From Mercurialis annua (taxonomy: Eukaryota > Streptophyta > Magnoliopsida > Malpighiales > Euphorbiaceae): a stretch of DNA of 64,000 bases. Each line of letters opens with the position of its first letter. Positions within the stretch are counted from its first letter, which is position 1. Both the position numbers and the translations under genes were made by a program. Below, one piece after another: positions 24,231-34,367 of the stretch. The stretch spans positions 49,027,651-49,091,650 of the forward strand of contig NC_065571.1 of NCBI RefSeq assembly GCF_937616625.2, read 5' to 3'. Below the pieces are notes generated by a model that was given only the letters and a program-made list of their open reading frames with translations, was not told the DNA's origin and searched no databases.

Positions 24231-24700
24231 AGGTAGCACGGAAACGAAAACGGGAAATGGAAACAATACGAAACGGACACGTGGAAACGAAAGTTTTTCA
24301 AAATGAAGGACACGAAACGTGGGGGAAACGTGTAAATAACAAAAATGTTGGGATATATTTATAAAAATATTATCTAAATATTTATGATAATTAACAAAAT
24401 AATTCATTTTAATATACTAGATATTTAAAATTTTATAAATATATAAAAAAATATAATATAATTCAACACAAATAAGTACTATATTTGATGTATTATGGGC
24501 AATGCGAATGTAAAATTTATAGGTAACTAGTTAGATTTTTTATTTGTGGGTAATAATTTTAATATTTTTTACAAATTTTTAATTTTTATTATTTATGGAA
24601 ACGGCCCAAAACGTTTCGTACGGGTGTCCAAGAGTTACCACTTTCCGAAACGTTTCTAAAACGGGAAACACAACTTTGTCGAAGTTTCCATGCTTCTTAG
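24231..24700. mobile_element. Mutator-like MITE with 10-bp flanking duplication
   Basis: 470-bp unit between two perfect copies of GTGATCTGCT (24221-24230 and 24701-24710). The left end AGGTAGCACGGAAACG matches the inverse of the right end (AGAAGCATGGAAACTTCG). Subterminal GGAAACGAAAACGGGAAA-type motifs recur, and the right half has the inverse CGTTTC runs. A 9-10 bp TSD fits the Mutator superfamily. No coding capacity. Confidence 0.82.
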
Positions 24701-24710
24701 GTGATCTGCT

Positions 24711-25215
24711 AACTCAAGTGAAACAACTTCATGAAGAGATTTCTTAATGAGCTTCTTCTTATACTGAGGAGCATAACAGAGACCAATCAAGTCGAAGGAA
24801 TGCAACTCAAGCTTGGCTCTCTTAAATTAAAATTTGATCTAATTCAAGTCGATTTTCGAACTTTAATTTTTAAAATTGAATGGAGTTGAGCTTGATTTGA
24901 GCACATCCCTATAGTTTGGTATCGATGACAAAGTATCTAGCACAACAGCCTCAGATAACAAAGCAGTGATTAGTGACTGAGGTCATAGCAAAATGTAATA
25001 TAAACAGTATTGTTGCAAGCTACATATTTGCAAAAACTACTCATTTCCTTATTTAATCTAGTGAGAGTGCTTTATTTGTACTAATTCAGGAGTAAAAGTT
25101 ATGATTTTACAAAGATGATCTTGTATGCTGACCATCAGTTTTTGAGTTTCTACATGCTGCTCTACTTCTATTCTATACATTTTAGTTTTGCTGCAAGTAT
25201 AGCAAAAAGAAGCAA
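24711..25215. other. Intergenic spacer and 3' flank of the CENP-O gene
   Basis: AT-rich. A single hAT-like right end (GAGCACATCCCTATAG near 24900) closes a stretch rich in CAAGCTTG- and GTTGAGC-like motifs, but no left end was found. Confidence 0.4.
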
Positions 25216-28200
25216 TCAAGTGGGGCTCAAATCCTGAAATATTTGTTGAACAGCTTGAGGCAGATTCAATACAATCTCTGCATAAGCTGCAATAAAAAAA
25301 TAAAGTCAGAAGAAGAACAAAGGACTAGAAACGCAGACATGAAAATGACGAAACAGTTTGTCTCCACAAATATGTCTAAATAACATTTACAGAAAGTGGA
25401 TGAAGACGACCCTTTTCTTTTATACACGGGAGTCGCAAATACATTTGAGATATAGCATAACAATTGCAGATTCAAAATCAAAGTGCAGGTTGAACTGATT
25501 AGGGAGATGATATGCATGTGTGCACATATGTTGTAATTTTCTTAGCAAAAAAGACAAAAAAAAAAATGAAAGAGAATACTAGGTGTAAATAAGAGAACTC
25601 GACAGAGCATCATAATATGACAAGACTTGAACTTGAGAAATTAGAAGTTCAACATCTGAGAAAAATTACCACCTTCTGGTAAACTCATTGTTCGTAAGGC
25701 CTCCTCAGCATAAGAGAGGCGAGCTGGGCTCAGCTGACTCCCCAGTGCTTCATTTTTCTTGAACTGACTTATCGGCCATGCAAAGACTTTGACTCGAGTA
25801 GGAAGTACAGAGATGAGGTCCGCATATCTAAGACTAACTGTCACTTTGCTGCAGCAAGGAAAAGCAAACCATTGATTTTCATCCACATGTGTTATGTGAT
25901 CAACATCTCTCTAACACCATGGCACAAAACCATTAAGACAGAATAGTACCTCTACTTAAGAGTGAAACACAATATGTGCAATTTAGAGCAAATGAAACAA
26001 AAGTTATCAATGAAACCTCTAATGGTATTTTAAACTAATCTTGAAAGACAAAATGTGTACAAAACGCAATGCTTGACATGCACCTACCAATCATGATCAT
26101 CTAATACGAATTCTATCATCTGGTAAGGTAGGCTATGAAAAAGCTCTCCAATTTGATTTCCATACAGCTCCTTGATTAGCCGAACCTGCAAAGATGGAAA
26201 CTGATTAAGACAGTACAATAGAGCATTTTACTCTACCATAAGATTGTACATTGTGAAGATTAGTCGCATGCATCTGAGCACTTTTCTATGTCGTACCAAA
26301 AACTATGCACTTCCAACATCAACAAATAATGACCAAGTAAGGGCAGAACCAACCCTGTTTTCTGTCCATATGAAAGAGATGTATAGAACTCAGAGGAGGG
26401 TGCATCAATAAATTTCTCATTTTGGAACATATCCATGCATGGCAATGAAAATAGAAGCCTTTTAAGAAGGGGTAATGTTAAATAAATTCATAAATTATAC
26501 ATGTTTTCTCAATTTAATCATGAACTTCAACGTGTCAACTATATGCAGGAAGCTTCATTTTTTCTCAATTCGATACACGAGGTCATAATATGCTGACCTG
26601 GCTGCCAAAAATGACTTCCACCTCGGCAAAATCACACCAACGAATGAGTGTCACGTCAATATATGTATCAAATTGAGAAAAAATGCAACTTCCTGCATAC
26701 AATTGACACATTTTAAAGTTCGTGATTAAATTGAGAAAATAGGTATAACTTAGGAATTTATTTAACATTACCCCTTTAGAAAACAAGAATGCACCTTCTC
26801 CTATCAAATATTAACTCAATTAACATCAGATGCAAAAAGTTGGTTTGCTAATTTTTATTCCAACTGGTCTTTAAAGTTCAAAAACTCACACAATCGACCT
26901 TCACTGAGACAGGCATCGAAAAAACCAATATTGCTTAAACATTTTAAAGCAGATTTTGAATTGCTTTTCCTTTTGACAAATATTTCTAAGTTCTACATGA
27001 AGGGTAGGTGATTTATGGATAATGTCAATTTAACTTTTGCAGGTTTAAAGAATCCAACATAATTTGGGCCCACCTAAAGAATCACAACAGAACAGTTTAG
27101 ACTGAAAATCATTACTTCAAAGGGGGCAAGAAGTTGAATACATTTGGATCAATACATAGAGGCTGAAAATTTCAAAACAAATATCAGGGACTACATTTCT
27201 GGCAAAACAGGGATTTTTGATTAATCAGCAAAAGGACAGGTTCATTAGACAACCTAAGTGGTATTACTGCAAGGCTTGAACGATTAAAAATGCACAATAA
27301 TACTGTACCTGTTCCCTTCTATCAACATATGCTTGCAAAAGTTCTCCAATGTAATCTATAAATCTCTGTCAGGAAGGCATTAAGCGGCATAAGCTACCTA
27401 TAAAATTTGCAGCAAAATCAAATCAAGCAAGACGCATGGTAGCTGAAATTACCATAGCATTAGAAGAAAGAAGATCATTTTCTGCTTCTCGTATTGGCAA
27501 AAAGAAGGGAATTGTATGTTCAAGGACAGTCATTTTTTCGAGAAATGACTTGCTCTCAAGCACACAATGGTAAAGCTCGCAAGGTTCTCCTGCATACATA
27601 AAAAAAGTAGATTACTTAGCTTTCCCATTGCACAAACAAATGAAGATAAATACCAGAAGGAGCAAACTAATGAATGGAAAAACAATTTTCATGTGGATGA
27701 TACTTCATTTTCATTAAATTATACTAGGATATTAAGAAGGTAGAGGTGACATCCAAACCAACTTTCATGTGCAGAATCGTATTGTTAAAAGGTAGAAAAC
27801 AAAACATATGGATCTTTATCATCACGAGTATGCATTCAGTTTCAGGGGAAGCACAGAGCTAGAATATTATAAAATAGTTACTTAAATGTAAGAACAGCAA
27901 CATCCAAAATAAAGCAGTTTCAGGTTTTTCAGCAAACACTGTTTAGAAGACAAGACATAAGGGCAAGTAACATTCACTCGCGCACACATAAAAGTAGCAA
28001 ACACGGAGATATAGCACAATTATACACACTTGTACTCGTGGAACTAAAAAGTGTATACCTGCAAAAGAAGTCTCATATTGAATGCCGATTCTTGCCCCTT
28101 CCAAGCAACAAATCATCTTTTCACATAAAAACAAAGTAAAGGAGTCACTCCCACATGTATAGCTGAAGAAGTCAATTAAATAATTTAATGTTTCAGCTTA

Positions 28201-30129
28201 CTTTAAAAAGATTACAAGTTCCATTTAGGAGTTCATGCAAACGAAAAGTGGCACAAAGTTATTATAAAAATGAACAATAAGTTTAATCATAAAACCAACA
28301 AATCTGATCAAAACTAAGAAACTGCAGATTCAAAATCGTAATCATTTACTAAGAAAGAAAAAGGATAAACTCTAACAAAATCAGACCCTTCAATGAGTAA
28401 ACACCATTCACGCGTTAGAGCTTATATAAAAGGAATAAAGAGACACTAAACCATCACTAGTTAACTGCAACCTGGGCAGTGTCTCAATTCAATGACATGA
28501 ATGCAACTCATTTAATTCTATCCAGCCTACTGTTAATTGGAAATTTTATTCTTTTCAAGCCAGTCTTATCCCTTTACTTCTCAAATATCATCTCAGTAAT
28601 TTAAGTTTGTTTAACCATGTTTCCAAACGTGATAACAATCATAAGAATGTGCAAAATTACTTCTGAAAAAATAGTCCCAAGTGAAATGGAAATATAAATT
28701 TCGTCACTAAATGGAAGTAATACCTTATTTCCAGCTCTATATACGATATTTTCTTCAACAAGATTAGATGACACATTATTAGAGTCCCCTGGCATGGCCT
28801 TTCTGTCTGCCTCCATGTGAACCTGGCAAGGATGGATGTGTTAACCGTTTTATCATATGCAACACAGAAAGTAAAATTTTATAATTACAAAAACCAGGTG
28901 GACTAGAAAAATGCAGACTAAATGATAACAAATCGTTGTTTTCAGTCAAAAAGTCAAAGTTTATTTGTGATAAGAGCCCTAAATCAAACTATGTAAAGTA
29001 CCAAAGAAGCCATACCCTCTCTCTTACTGTAGCTAGTAGTCCATCGTTCCATTCTTCACCATCTAAATAAGCTTCTGCAGAAAGAAATTAAGAAAGTGTA
29101 TCTTATCCAAGCATGTTATGCACAACCATTTGTTAATGAGTAAAAGGCATGGAAGATAATTCACACACAGCTCATCTACTAATGAATATAGGCTGCAAAG
29201 CTTTAGCCTCCAAGCATAACATACCACTACGTATGCAATATTATTTGCATATTGCATATACCCAAAGAAAGAAAGAGACATACCTCGAGTTTGAGATGCC
29301 CGAGCAGCTTCAAATTCTCTCTGTAGCCGCTCGAATATCATCTTGTCGGAATCCCTATTGTCAATAGAGTAGATGAATCAGTTTATTATACAAGATTTGA
29401 ATTCAATAACCATAACCACTTAAACTTCCTTCGCAGAATAATAGCTGGACAATCAAATAACACGTAGCAGAACATGCTTATATAAAGTTCAAATGCAGAA
29501 AGTGTTTTTTAACATGTTTCCACCGACAAATGCAAGCAATTTCTTCACAAACAAATTAAAACTTGAACCTAGCAAGTCGCTCAGCCAATGCTCCATGCCT
29601 CTTGAGAACATTTGCAACTGTAAAAGGAGAACAATAATAAGCATCTAAAAGCACTTAAACATAAAATAAAACCATACATATTAAACAAAACACAATAACG
29701 AATCATAAGAAGACATACATCGAGCTCGCGTACTCTCCAACCGAGCATCTTCCTCTTGAGTGAAATTCTGCCACACAACAATAGAAAACATCATTTATAA
29801 TCATCATCAAATTCAATTCACTCTCTCTATCAGAGTTCCAGAAACTCATTCATCAAATAATATAAAATCAATTCCAGTTGCTGCATTCAGATACATTTTT
29901 CAAAAATTACTAAATCAACAGTTAATAATAAACGGATCAGCAATTCGTCAAGTCAATCAAAATGTAGTAAACATGTAATAATTCATGAGCAGTGCAAGTT
30001 CAATCTGAAGGAGCAAAAAGAATACAAATTAAAATAAGGAAGGAGAAGGAAAACCTTGCGAGTAAAATCTGCAGTAAATGAATTTGGTTTGTGCCTCTTC
30101 TTCAACGACTCCTCACCGTCACTTTCCAT
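25216..30129 (-). CDS. CENPO: Centromere protein O (CENP-O / Mcm21-like kinetochore subunit)
   Basis: A component of the inner kinetochore (COMA / CENP-O group), helping link centromeric chromatin to the outer kinetochore. Twelve coding exons, in order: 30129-30055, 29767-29719, 29617-29569, 29354-29284, 29074-29016, 28822-28724, 28116-28059, 27589-27453, 27365-27309, 26185-26088, 25848-25673, 25286-25216. They join in frame into 332 residues. The N-terminal half is charged and helical (LESTRARFANVLKRHGALAERLAR). The C-terminal half from about residue 135 carries the CENP-O-like block: CLEGARIGIQYETSFAGE, LEHTIPFFLPIREAEND, AYVDRREQVRLIKELYG, PYQMIEFVLDD. The start is the ATG at 30129; upstream in-frame codons are non-ATG. 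The last donor is ambiguous (25673, or 3 bp further). Family assignment is from recalled plant homologues (AT5G10710). Confidence 0.82.
26469..26774. mobile_element. Fold-back MITE in an intron of the CENP-O gene
   Basis: 306-bp long inverted repeat with ends GGGGTAATGTTAAATAAATT and its inverse, inside the intron 27308-26186. The arms share TTTTCTCAATTTAATCA and CTTCCTGCATA-type blocks, and the centre has AACGAATGAGTGTCACGTCA as in the element at 16888. The flanks (TTTTAAGAA and TTTAGAAAA) are only similar, so the TSD has decayed. Confidence 0.8.
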
Positions 30130-30743
30130 TTTGAAAAATTCCGCTTCTTCTTCTTGATACAAGTTTACAGTCACGGGGATTCAAAAAATCAGAATAACGG
30201 AGACGCATAGAGAAAGAAAATAAATTTTATTTTTTTGGGTAAATTACTGAGACCCCTTTATGTTTTAGAAAAATACAATAAATCACCCGATTCTTTTTAT
30301 AAACTCATTATGACACTCCTCATATTTAATTATATTATGTTAATACACCAATCTATTAACTTTTCTGTTAGTCAATTCAGTTTAAAGGTTAAATTTGACT
30401 CTTTGGGGTGAATTGATTTTTTTGGGGTGAATTGATTTTCTTTTCGTTTTGATTTTATTGAAAGTTCGAAACTGAACCAAATCGAATACTTGTACGTAAA
30501 GGACTAATTTTTGTTTATAAATTGTGCTTCGCTCGACAACCAAGGCTTTACCCGTCGAGCATGGTGCTTATTAGTCGAGAAAAGTGTAGAAGCACAAAAT
30601 ATAAATTTTAAAACTTAATGAATTAAGCTAAATAGCTTAAAGTGATATAATTCTTACTTATTCATTAAAACTATTAAGACGTCCATTTGAATTTTATAAA
30701 TAATATATTCTCATTATATAAATATATGAATACTAAAGGATCA

Positions 30744-30837
30744 ATGAGCTATAGTTTAAATGGTATAAGCTCTGAGCAGCATACTGTTAGGTCGTGCGAT
30801 TCCTTACACAAGCGCTCCCCCCACTTATCCAAAAAAA
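30744..30837 (+). mobile_element. tRNA-derived SINE, copy 1 (diverged)
   Basis: Matches the other four copies from ATGAGCTATAGTTTAAATGG (A-box region) through GGTCGTGCGATTCC (B-box region, one of the more diverged) to CACAAGCGCTCCCCCC and a short A tail. Same family as 31447, 48236, 48619 and 51216. Confidence 0.75.
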
Positions 30838-31199
30838 GGAGGCTTTCAATTCAAAAATATTATTTGTTGAACTAGACATTTTAAATTACTTAATTTTTTT
30901 ATGTATCGTAGAGTTTAATTTTTTTTTCATTCAGATAAAACATTTTGAATTGTTAAGGATAATACATTTGTCAATAATTGAACAAGAGTTAATTTACCAA
31001 TAATTCTTGTGCAAAATGTCAATTATATATTTTTTTTCGTATTTTTCTCATATATTCTTTTAATTTATAATCTATGATGTTCTTACACAAAATACCTACA
31101 TAATTCAATCATCTAAAGAACTATATCATCAAATAGGATCAAAAAATCTCAATTTGAATTATAGAGTGACTATCTTCTTCTTTTTTTGATCAATTTTTT

Positions 31200-31430
31200 T
31201 TATCAAAACTCAAAAGCTAAAGTAATAAGGCTAAACGTGATTAGGAACATCTTATGTAGTCACTATCATTTCCAAAACAGTTAACGCCCGTTTAGCTACA
31301 ATATGAGCAGATTTGTTATTTTCTCTATCTAACTGAGTTCAATCTAGGAACCAAGCTAAGAATATCCTCAATAACAAGGCCTTGGTGAGTAGCATTTGAA
31401 ATTCCTCAAGAGTGACTACCTTCGAACTAT
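31200..31430 (-). pseudogene. Possible relic of a LINE RNase H domain end
   Basis: Translating the minus strand in two frames gives HQGLVIEDILSLVPRLNSV and, after a frame change, DRENNKSAHIVAKRALTVLE. This resembles the C-terminal part of plant LINE/RNase H domains (valine-proline-arginine, then N..AH..A..AL). Stops and a frameshift break it. The match is short and by eye only. Confidence 0.35.
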
Positions 31431-31446
31431 TAGATTTGTAAAGTTT

Positions 31447-31550
31447 AATGAACTATAACTCAAATGGTATAAACGTTAGGCAGCAATCTGCTAGATCGTG
31501 GGTTCAATTCCTTTTACAAGTATTTTTCCCTTTTCAATTATACAAAATAA
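31447..31550 (+). mobile_element. tRNA-derived SINE, copy 2
   Basis: TGAACTATAACTCAAATGG (A box), then the canonical B box GGTTCAATTCC at about 31501-31511, then a pyrimidine-rich tail ending CAATTATACAAAATAAA. Colinear with the other copies. Confidence 0.8.
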
Positions 31551-33116
31551 AGAAGTTCATCATTGACATTAATTTAACACATTACAAATTTGAAAAACTC
31601 ATTATATTTGTCAATTGCAGTGTTATTTATAAATAAGAACTATAATAAAAGTATAACAGTAACATCCATAAAAATTATTTAGCACTTTACTTTTAACAAT
31701 AGAATATGACTATAAATATTAAAATTAAACTGAAATACTATGCTAATACTAAAAGTAGTAGAATTATTATAAAAAGAAATATACAAATATACAAATTAAA
31801 TTATAATTCAATTTCATATAAGAATGTGTGACATTTAATTGGGTTCTTTTTTAATTTACAATAAGTTAAAATACATGTATAAAATTATGATAAAAATGAA
31901 ATTATTTTATTATTTTATTATTTTTATTACTTAATGTTAACTTTCAATTTAAAATGCAAATCATTGTAAATTAGTTATACAAAATGGATCAGATAAATAA
32001 TAATAATAAATTTTATTTAAAATTAATATAAAATTGAAATTTTAATTTAAGTTACAGATAGTTAGGAATGTATTACTTAATAATTGATCAATAAATAGCA
32101 CATAAAATTACAATAATGAAAATGTAATATGACTGTGAAAAACTACTAATTAAACATTTATTTACAAAAATCGAAATAGAAAAAAGAATGAATTGAAAAG
32201 ATGAAAAAGGAATTAAGCACGTTTGTACTTGAGAAAAAACATAAGCTAACCGGGAGGGAGCAGAAATAAAACAAAAATAGTAATAAAGGAAAAACCCAGG
32301 AGGAGGGATCGAGTCTGAACCAAGCTCTCTCTAATTTCAATTCGACCCAAACAAATAAAAATGCAGTCTTTCTAATTACTAATTCAACCAAACCACTCCA
32401 ATTACGCAGAGCTGAACCAACAAATTATCGAAAAGGGGCAGAGTGTTATGAATTTTTTGAGCAGTTTTTCGATTTTTTTTAAAATGTTTTTGTTGGGTCT
32501 ACTTGATTAATTAAGGTCAGAGAAATCTCACACTCACTCTCTCAAACTTCACTTCTTTTTAATTTTTCTGTTTCTTTTTCATTGCAATTCCGAATTTCTC
32601 TGCTTTGTTCTGTTTTTCTTTGTTAAAATAGTCTCTCTCAGCTTCACTGATCTCTTCTTTTTCTGTTTAAACTTCAAATTGTGAAGTTTCAACCTGGTGT
32701 TTTAGTTGGGTAGTTGATTAATTGGTGCAGGGGAGTTTAATTGACGGGTTCGTTTGTAGTTACGAGGTGTATATAGAGTTGGGTGATCTCAACTTAGGGT
32801 TTTGATTTTATTATGTGTTTGTATGAATTTGACTTTGTTTTTTAAGGTGTTTGGATTAGCTGAGCAAGTGAGTTTGATCTTTAGGGTTTTGGCTATTGAA
32901 ATGCAAAGATGAGATTTGGTTTGCATTGTGTAGTTTTTTGGGCGGGTGAATTTTGGTTGTTTGGAAACAGAAATAACTGTGTTGTTATGCCTGGAAGTTT
33001 AGAATTTGATTGGCATTGAATCGGAATGGTAAGCGGGTGTTGACATTTGAAGGGTGATCTTTGGGTAGCTTCATTTGTAGTTGTGTTGGATGGTGTGTAA
33101 GTCTGTTTGTTGAGAA

Positions 33117-34367
33117 ATGCAACCTCAGCAGAGCTCCAGAGCTGATTTGGTTGAATTGAAAACTCATATTGTGAAAAAGGTTGGGGTTGAGAGGTTCAAG
33201 AAGTATTTCCATTACTTGAATAGGTTTTTGAATCAGAAACTGAGCAAGAGTGACTTTGATAAGTTGTGTTTTCGTTTGCTTGGGAGGGAGAATCTCCCGC
33301 TGCACAATCAGCTTATCCGTTCCATCCTGAAGAATGCTTGTCAAGCTAAGGCTCCACCATCGACTTATGAGACGGGTCCCACGAAATCGGTTGTCCAAAG
33401 AGCAAAAAGTTCTCCTGGTAGAGAAGATGGGCACGAGCAGACTGGATCCCTTCTTCCGAATCACAATCAAAATGTGTCTATTTGGTCAAATGGGGTCTTG
33501 CCAATGTCCCCAAGGAAGGTTAGGTCAGGGATGCGTGATCGTAAGCACAGAGATAGACCTAGTCCGCTTGGGCCAGCAGGAAAAGTTGATTGCTTGTCTC
33601 ATCAGTCAATTGGTGCTGAAGATAGCGGCAGTAAAGCTGTTATGGAAAATGGGGTATTGCCTCAATATGATTATCAGAGACCAGTGCAACATCACCAATC
33701 AGTTGCTGAGCGACCTGAGAATGATGTGTCACGTTCAATTCAACGGCCGTCTGAAAACCCAATTACATTCGGTAGAGATCATGCAGCTTTTGTAGAAGAT
33801 GGAGAGGAGGTGGAGCAAGCAAACCACTTGAATTTTTCTAGAAGCTCACTGCTTGCACCTCTTGGAATTCCGTTTTATTCAGCTAGTGGGGGCGGGGGGC
33901 GCAAAGCTATCCCAGCATCAAGCAACGGTCATTTTGTTAGCTATTATGACAGTGGTGAATTGTCCAGCACAGAGATGCTGAGGAAACGCATGGAGCAGAT
34001 TGCAGCTGCACAAGGCGTTACAGGGGTCTCAGCAGAATGTGCAAATATGTTGAACAATATGCTGGATGTATACTTGAAGAGGTTGATAAAGTCTTGTGTT
34101 GAGTTGGTAGGAGCAAGGTCTTCACATGATCCAAGAAAGAACCAAATTCACAAGCAACTAGTTCAAGGCAAGGCTATCAATGGTACGCGGCCAATCAATC
34201 ACTTACAAGTTAATAGTGGCCTGATGGAAGTTACTCACGAACAGAGGCCACGCTGCTCGATATCTTTGCTTGATTTTAAAGTAGCGGCAGAGCTAAATCC
34301 TCAGCAGCTTGGTGAAAATTGGCCACTACTGTTGGAGAAGATCTGTATGCGTGCTTTTGAAGATTGA
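33117..34367 (+). CDS. ADA1: SAGA complex ADA1/Hfi1 (TADA1-like) subunit
   Basis: Predicted subunit of the SAGA histone acetyltransferase/coactivator complex, acting in the nucleus. Uninterrupted 416-codon ORF. Residues 10-75 hold the SAGA-Tad1 signature: LVELKTHIVKKVGVERFKKY, then LNRFLNQKLSKSDFDKLCFR and the helix through NLPLHNQLIRSILKNA. The middle (75-270) is low-complexity, basic and Ser/Pro-rich. A helical segment at about 275-335 (ELSSTEMLRKRMEQIAAAQG, then VYLKRLIKSCVELV) would match the histone-fold region that pairs with another SAGA subunit. The C-terminus ends in a conserved LGENWPLLLEKICMRAFED. The start is the first ATG of the frame, just after a possible leader-intron acceptor (TTGTTGAG/AAATG). 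Plants have several ADA1 paralogues; length fits the long type. Confidence 0.88.
   Translation: MQPQQSSRADLVELKTHIVKKVGVERFKKYFHYLNRFLNQKLSKSDFDKLCFRLLGRENLPLHNQLIRSILKNACQAKAPPSTYETGPTKSVVQRAKSSPGREDGHEQTGSLLPNHNQNVSIWSNGVLPMSPRKVRSGMRDRKHRDRPSPLGPAGKVDCLSHQSIGAEDSGSKAVMENGVLPQYDYQRPVQHHQSVAERPENDVSRSIQRPSENPITFGRDHAAFVEDGEEVEQANHLNFSRSSLLAPLGIPFYSASGGGGRKAIPASSNGHFVSYYDSGELSSTEMLRKRMEQIAAAQGVTGVSAECANMLNNMLDVYLKRLIKSCVELVGARSSHDPRKNQIHKQLVQGKAINGTRPINHLQVNSGLMEVTHEQRPRCSISLLDFKVAAELNPQQLGENWPLLLEKICMRAFED

Larger units (their letters stand above)
30130..32500. other. Intergenic region with SINEs and old transposon relics
   Basis: Between the divergent CENP-O and ADA1 genes. Apart from two SINE copies and a LINE relic listed separately, it is AT-rich. 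A lone fold-back-like end (GGGTAAATTACTGAG) lies at 30238. A tandem duplication of TTTGGGGTGAATTGATTTTT occurs near 30402-30440. Confidence 0.45.

Noticed and set aside
30238..30440. Another fold-back element starting GGGTAAATTACTGAG
   Set aside because: Only one end is visible; no inverted partner or TSD was found.
30744..31550. tRNA genes suggested by A- and B-box motifs (also at 48236, 48619, 51216)
   Set aside because: The acceptor and anticodon stems do not pair, copies are dispersed with A tails, and one has a 19-bp TSD; they are SINEs, not tRNA genes.
32985..33470. 161-codon minus-strand ORF
   Set aside because: It overlaps the ADA1 coding sequence in antisense and has no family signature.
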